Shown piece after piece: positions 4,122 to 6,491 of a stretch of 6,491 nt of DNA (positions are counted from its first letter, which is position 1; each line of letters begins with the position of its first letter). A program made the position numbers and the translations under genes. A model generated the notes under the pieces. That model had not been told where the DNA came from, made no database searches, and saw nothing but the letters and a program-made list of their open reading frames with translations. Origin of the DNA: Ruminococcaceae bacterium UBA5391 (GTDB lineage: Bacteria > Bacillota > Clostridia > Oscillospirales > Acutalibacteraceae). The stretch is taken from contig DHOL01000042.1 in the NCBI GenBank assembly GCA_002410755.1, positions 3,138 to 9,628 on the forward strand. The letters are read 5' to 3'.

Positions 4122-6491
4122 ATGGTTCGTACGTCCGGAGCGAGGATTATATTGAATTCCGAGTATTTTCATATTGCCCAGCCGGGGGAACAGGCCGATG
4201 GAAAATATGCCATGACGAAAGAGCAGGCGAAAAATTTTGTCAATTACGTTGCAACCCGGGAAGGCGTTTCCCTGAACTTCAATCCGCTCGGACTAACAGG
4301 GGAAGAAGCCGGCCGGGAAGCGACCATCCGTCAGGAACGGACGATTGACGGGCTGCTCCGGGAAGTCCCTGCTGCAAAAGATACGTTTGAATATGAAGAC
4401 TACCTGAAACATCCAACCGTCGGAAACGCCTCCGAGTTAATTTCGCGGGCAGCAGAAATGGGGTTCGGCCAAACGGGGACAGAAAAAACAATCGGAGCAG
4501 ATGAAGCAAGAAATTTTGTCGAGTATGTGGCCAAGCGCCCGGGAGCTGTCCGCGAAGGAGCCCACGGGCTTTTCTCTTCTTCCCCAAACCTTGACCTTGA
4601 TAAAGTTGCCGATGAAGTAGCTTCCTATACGGGAAGGATTTGGAGAAATGTCATCTCCATCCGCAGGGAAGACGCGGACAAGCTGGAATATGATACACAA
4701 AGGCCGTGGAAACAGGCCGTTGAACAGCAGATCGACAATATCGCAGAAAGTTTTCACATTCTGCCGGAGCATCTGCGCTGGTATGCCGGGATGCACAATA
4801 CCGGACATCACCCGCACATCCATTTATTTGTCTTCAGCACGGATCCGAAAGAGGGCCGTCTGGACCAAACGGGGATTCAAAACATTAAACGTGGGTTTTC
4901 CAATATCATTTTTGCAGATGAAAGGCTGCATATCTACCAGGAAAAAGATCAATACCGGGATAAGCTGAAAATGCGCGCAGACGAGCTTCTTGCCAGCCTT
5001 GAACATTCCGGCTGTCCGTTTTCCAAGGAAAAGGCAAATGACATATACAGCCGTTTGCTAAAACTGGGCGGATCCGTCCGAAAAGTTTCCGGCCGCCATT
5101 TTTACAAATTTATCCCGAAGGATCTAAAAGAACAGACGGACCAGATTTTGCTTCAGCTTTCGTCCGCACCGGATATTCAAAAGCTGTACAGGCTGTACTG
5201 CGAACAGCAGCGGGCTCTGGACCGTATGTATGTAAACGATCCAAAAACGGTTCCCCTTCCGGAAAATAAAGATTTTTACATGCTTAAAAATAAAATTATC
5301 CAGTCTGCGGAGAAACTGGCCGACGCTGTTATGGGATCCGAAGGGGAAGATGCTCCCGAAGAAATTGATATGCCGGATGGCAGCCCTGATGATGGCGGCG
5401 ACGAAACCAATCCCGAACCGGCTGATCCTGTTTGTCCATTTCCGGATGCAGAATGTCCAAACGATCGGGAAAACCAATATCCGGAACAGATAAAGGAAGA
5501 TTCGCAGGCACACTTCACAGAAACATCGCCTGAGAAAATTCTGAACCTGATTGACAGGGCGGCCGGGCCCGCCGGTGATCAAAACGCGCGGTATGAACTG
5601 GGGAAACGGTATCTCTGCGGCGGCGGTGTTAAGCGCAGCGGTGAACAGGCAAGAATGTGGTTTGGCCTTGCCGCTGCACAGGGACATTTTCTTGCCGAAT
5701 ACCAGCTCGGAAGGATGTATCTTTATGGAAACGGTATTGACAAAGATCCAAAACAGGGCAGAGAATTCTGCCTCAGCGCTTATGAAGACATTCTGTATGA
5801 GCTTCAGGAAAAAACAGGGGCGGAATTACGGAACGGAATCTATTATCCTTCCGGCCGTTTTACCGTGAAAAGCTATTATTCCTACCTTGAATACCTGATT
5901 GGCAAAATGAGATTATCTGGTGAAGGGGTCCAGCAGGATGACACGCAGGCTTTCAGATGGTTCCAGGCGTCCGGAATTCATGGCTTTGTCCATGGAGACT
6001 ATATGACAGCCAGAATGTATTACGAAGGAAAGGGCGTCGGGCAGGATTACGATGAAGCTCTTTACCAATATGAAAAAGCGGCGCGCTCCAATGACAAGTA
6101 CGCCTGCTATGCCGCAGGCCGGATGTATTATCTCGGAATTGGCACAAAGCAGAATTTTAAGAAGGCCGCGGTCTATTTTGCAAAGGCGTCCCAAAAAAAT
6201 GTTCCCTGGGCCGACTATGCCCTCGCTCAGATGTGTGAAGCCGGACAGTGTGTCAGGAAAAACAAAGAAGCCGCCCAGGCTTTATATAAAAAGACTCTGG
6301 AAGAATTTCAGGAGCAGGAGAAGCGGAGCCCCGATCCTATGACCCAATTCCGCATTGCCGAAATGTATTTCACGGGGCAGGGGACAGAGGCTGATCCGGG
6401 AAAAGCGGCGGAATGGTTCCAAAAGGCCGTGGACTCCGGTAACCCGCAGGCCGCATATGAGCTGGCGAAACTGTATTCATCCGGAAACGGT
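4122..6491 (+). CDS. MobP3-type HUH relaxase fused to Sel1-like repeats (3' end beyond the window)
   Basis: The frame is open for 790 codons to the window end without a stop. Key motifs are YVATREG (42-48), HGLF (148-151), and WYAGMHNTG directly followed by HHPHIH (220-234). The last supplies the HUH metal-binding histidines; all are typical of the MobP3/MobL relaxase family. The enzyme should nick oriT, bond covalently to the 5' end through a tyrosine and pilot the strand into the recipient. An acidic, Pro-rich linker (about 405-460) follows. From residue 488, about eight Sel1-like repeats of 35-36 residues run to the window edge, probably a protein-interaction surface. ATG 4122 is directly preceded by AAAAGGGGG, too close for a normal site; an in-frame TTG at 4152 has GCGAGG with a 6-nt spacer and could be the real start, removing ten residues. 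The relaxase identity is secure; the role of the repeats is inferred. Confidence 0.92.
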   Translation, partial: MVRTSGARIILNSEYFHIAQPGEQADGKYAMTKEQAKNFVNYVATREGVSLNFNPLGLTGEEAGREATIRQERTIDGLLREVPAAKDTFEYEDYLKHPTVGNASELISRAAEMGFGQTGTEKTIGADEARNFVEYVAKRPGAVREGAHGLFSSSPNLDLDKVADEVASYTGRIWRNVISIRREDADKLEYDTQRPWKQAVEQQIDNIAESFHILPEHLRWYAGMHNTGHHPHIHLFVFSTDPKEGRLDQTGIQNIKRGFSNIIFADERLHIYQEKDQYRDKLKMRADELLASLEHSGCPFSKEKANDIYSRLLKLGGSVRKVSGRHFYKFIPKDLKEQTDQILLQLSSAPDIQKLYRLYCEQQRALDRMYVNDPKTVPLPENKDFYMLKNKIIQSAEKLADAVMGSEGEDAPEEIDMPDGSPDDGGDETNPEPADPVCPFPDAECPNDRENQYPEQIKEDSQAHFTETSPEKILNLIDRAAGPAGDQNARYELGKRYLCGGGVKRSGEQARMWFGLAAAQGHFLAEYQLGRMYLYGNGIDKDPKQGREFCLSAYEDILYELQEKTGAELRNGIYYPSGRFTVKSYYSYLEYLIGKMRLSGEGVQQDDTQAFRWFQASGIHGFVHGDYMTARMYYEGKGVGQDYDEALYQYEKAARSNDKYACYAAGRMYYLGIGTKQNFKKAAVYFAKASQKNVPWADYALAQMCEAGQCVRKNKEAAQALYKKTLEEFQEQEKRSPDPMTQFRIAEMYFTGQGTEADPGKAAEWFQKAVDSGNPQAAYELAKLYSSGNG
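5583..6491 (+). repeat. Sel1-like (TPR-type) repeat region of the relaxase
   Basis: Units show the A.Y.LG.MY..G.G...D...A..WF..AA..G consensus: NARYELGKRYLCGGG, LAEYQLGRMYLYGNG, YLEYLIGKMRLSGEG, HGDYMTARMYYEGKG, YACYAAGRMYYLGIG, WADYALAQMCEAGQC, TQFRIAEMYFTGQG, and a last cut unit AAYELAKLYSSGNG. An insert of about 25 residues separates units 2 and 3. The repeats diverge at DNA level, so this is an old domain and not a recent tandem expansion. Confidence 0.88.

Noticed and set aside
4481..4491. Reverse-complement match to the first 11 bases of the repeat (AGAAAAAACAA)
   Set aside because: It is a short A-rich stretch inside the relaxase coding for TEKTIG, with no further similarity; chance.
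5124..5687. Minus-strand 187-codon open frame inside the relaxase gene
   Set aside because: It is antisense to a well-supported relaxase-Sel1 coding region; its composition is the mirror of that gene and no motif was recognised.

Overview
The window looks like part of an integrative and conjugative element (ICE) or other conjugative element of a gut-type Clostridia (Bacillota). This is inferred from family content: a lysozyme-like/M23 conjugation hydrolase, small relaxosome-type proteins, and a MobP3-type HUH relaxase fused to Sel1-like repeats. Shine-Dalgarno sites are of the AGGAGG type and every gene reads on the + strand. No species can be named from the sequence alone.

Layout. (1) 1-816 is the 3' part of a bifunctional cell-wall hydrolase; its start lies before the window. 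(2) 838-2905 is an AT-richer cargo block bounded by two identical 28-bp direct repeats (838-865 and 2878-2905). It holds a strong promoter, a 57-residue VbhA-like antitoxin, a Fic AMP-transferase and an intrinsic terminator, then a degenerate third repeat copy (1929-1949) and an unrecognised protein with two N-terminal hydrophobic segments. (3) 2953-3240 is a small DUF6103-like protein that overlaps the cargo ORF by ATGA. (4) 3241-3569 is non-coding, with two perfect 11-bp-arm inverted repeats and reiterated AGTACA motifs, and is the best oriT candidate. (5) 3570-4022 is a ribbon-helix-helix relaxosome-type protein, followed by an intrinsic terminator at 4067-4103. (6) 4122-6491 is the relaxase-Sel1 protein, still open at the window end.

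How the parts fit. The flanks (hydrolase, DUF6103-like, RHH, relaxase) form a coherent DNA-transfer module: open the wall, bind oriT, nick and pilot the strand. The Fic module and the unknown gene interrupt that module and carry their own promoter and terminator. Their lower GC and the flanking identical repeats suggest a later insertion. Hand counts of single 60-base lines give 63% GC at 1-60, 33% at 1141-1200, 28% at 2221-2280 and 55% at 4801-4860.

The most unusual signal is the repeat family TTGTTTTTTCTCTGYYTTAGG. It recurs at about 1-kb intervals at the edge of each cargo unit, and the third copy lies inside the end of a coding region, giving that protein a chimeric tail. This looks like a cassette or accessory-gene insertion site in a conjugative element, but no recombinase is encoded in the window and the mechanism is open.
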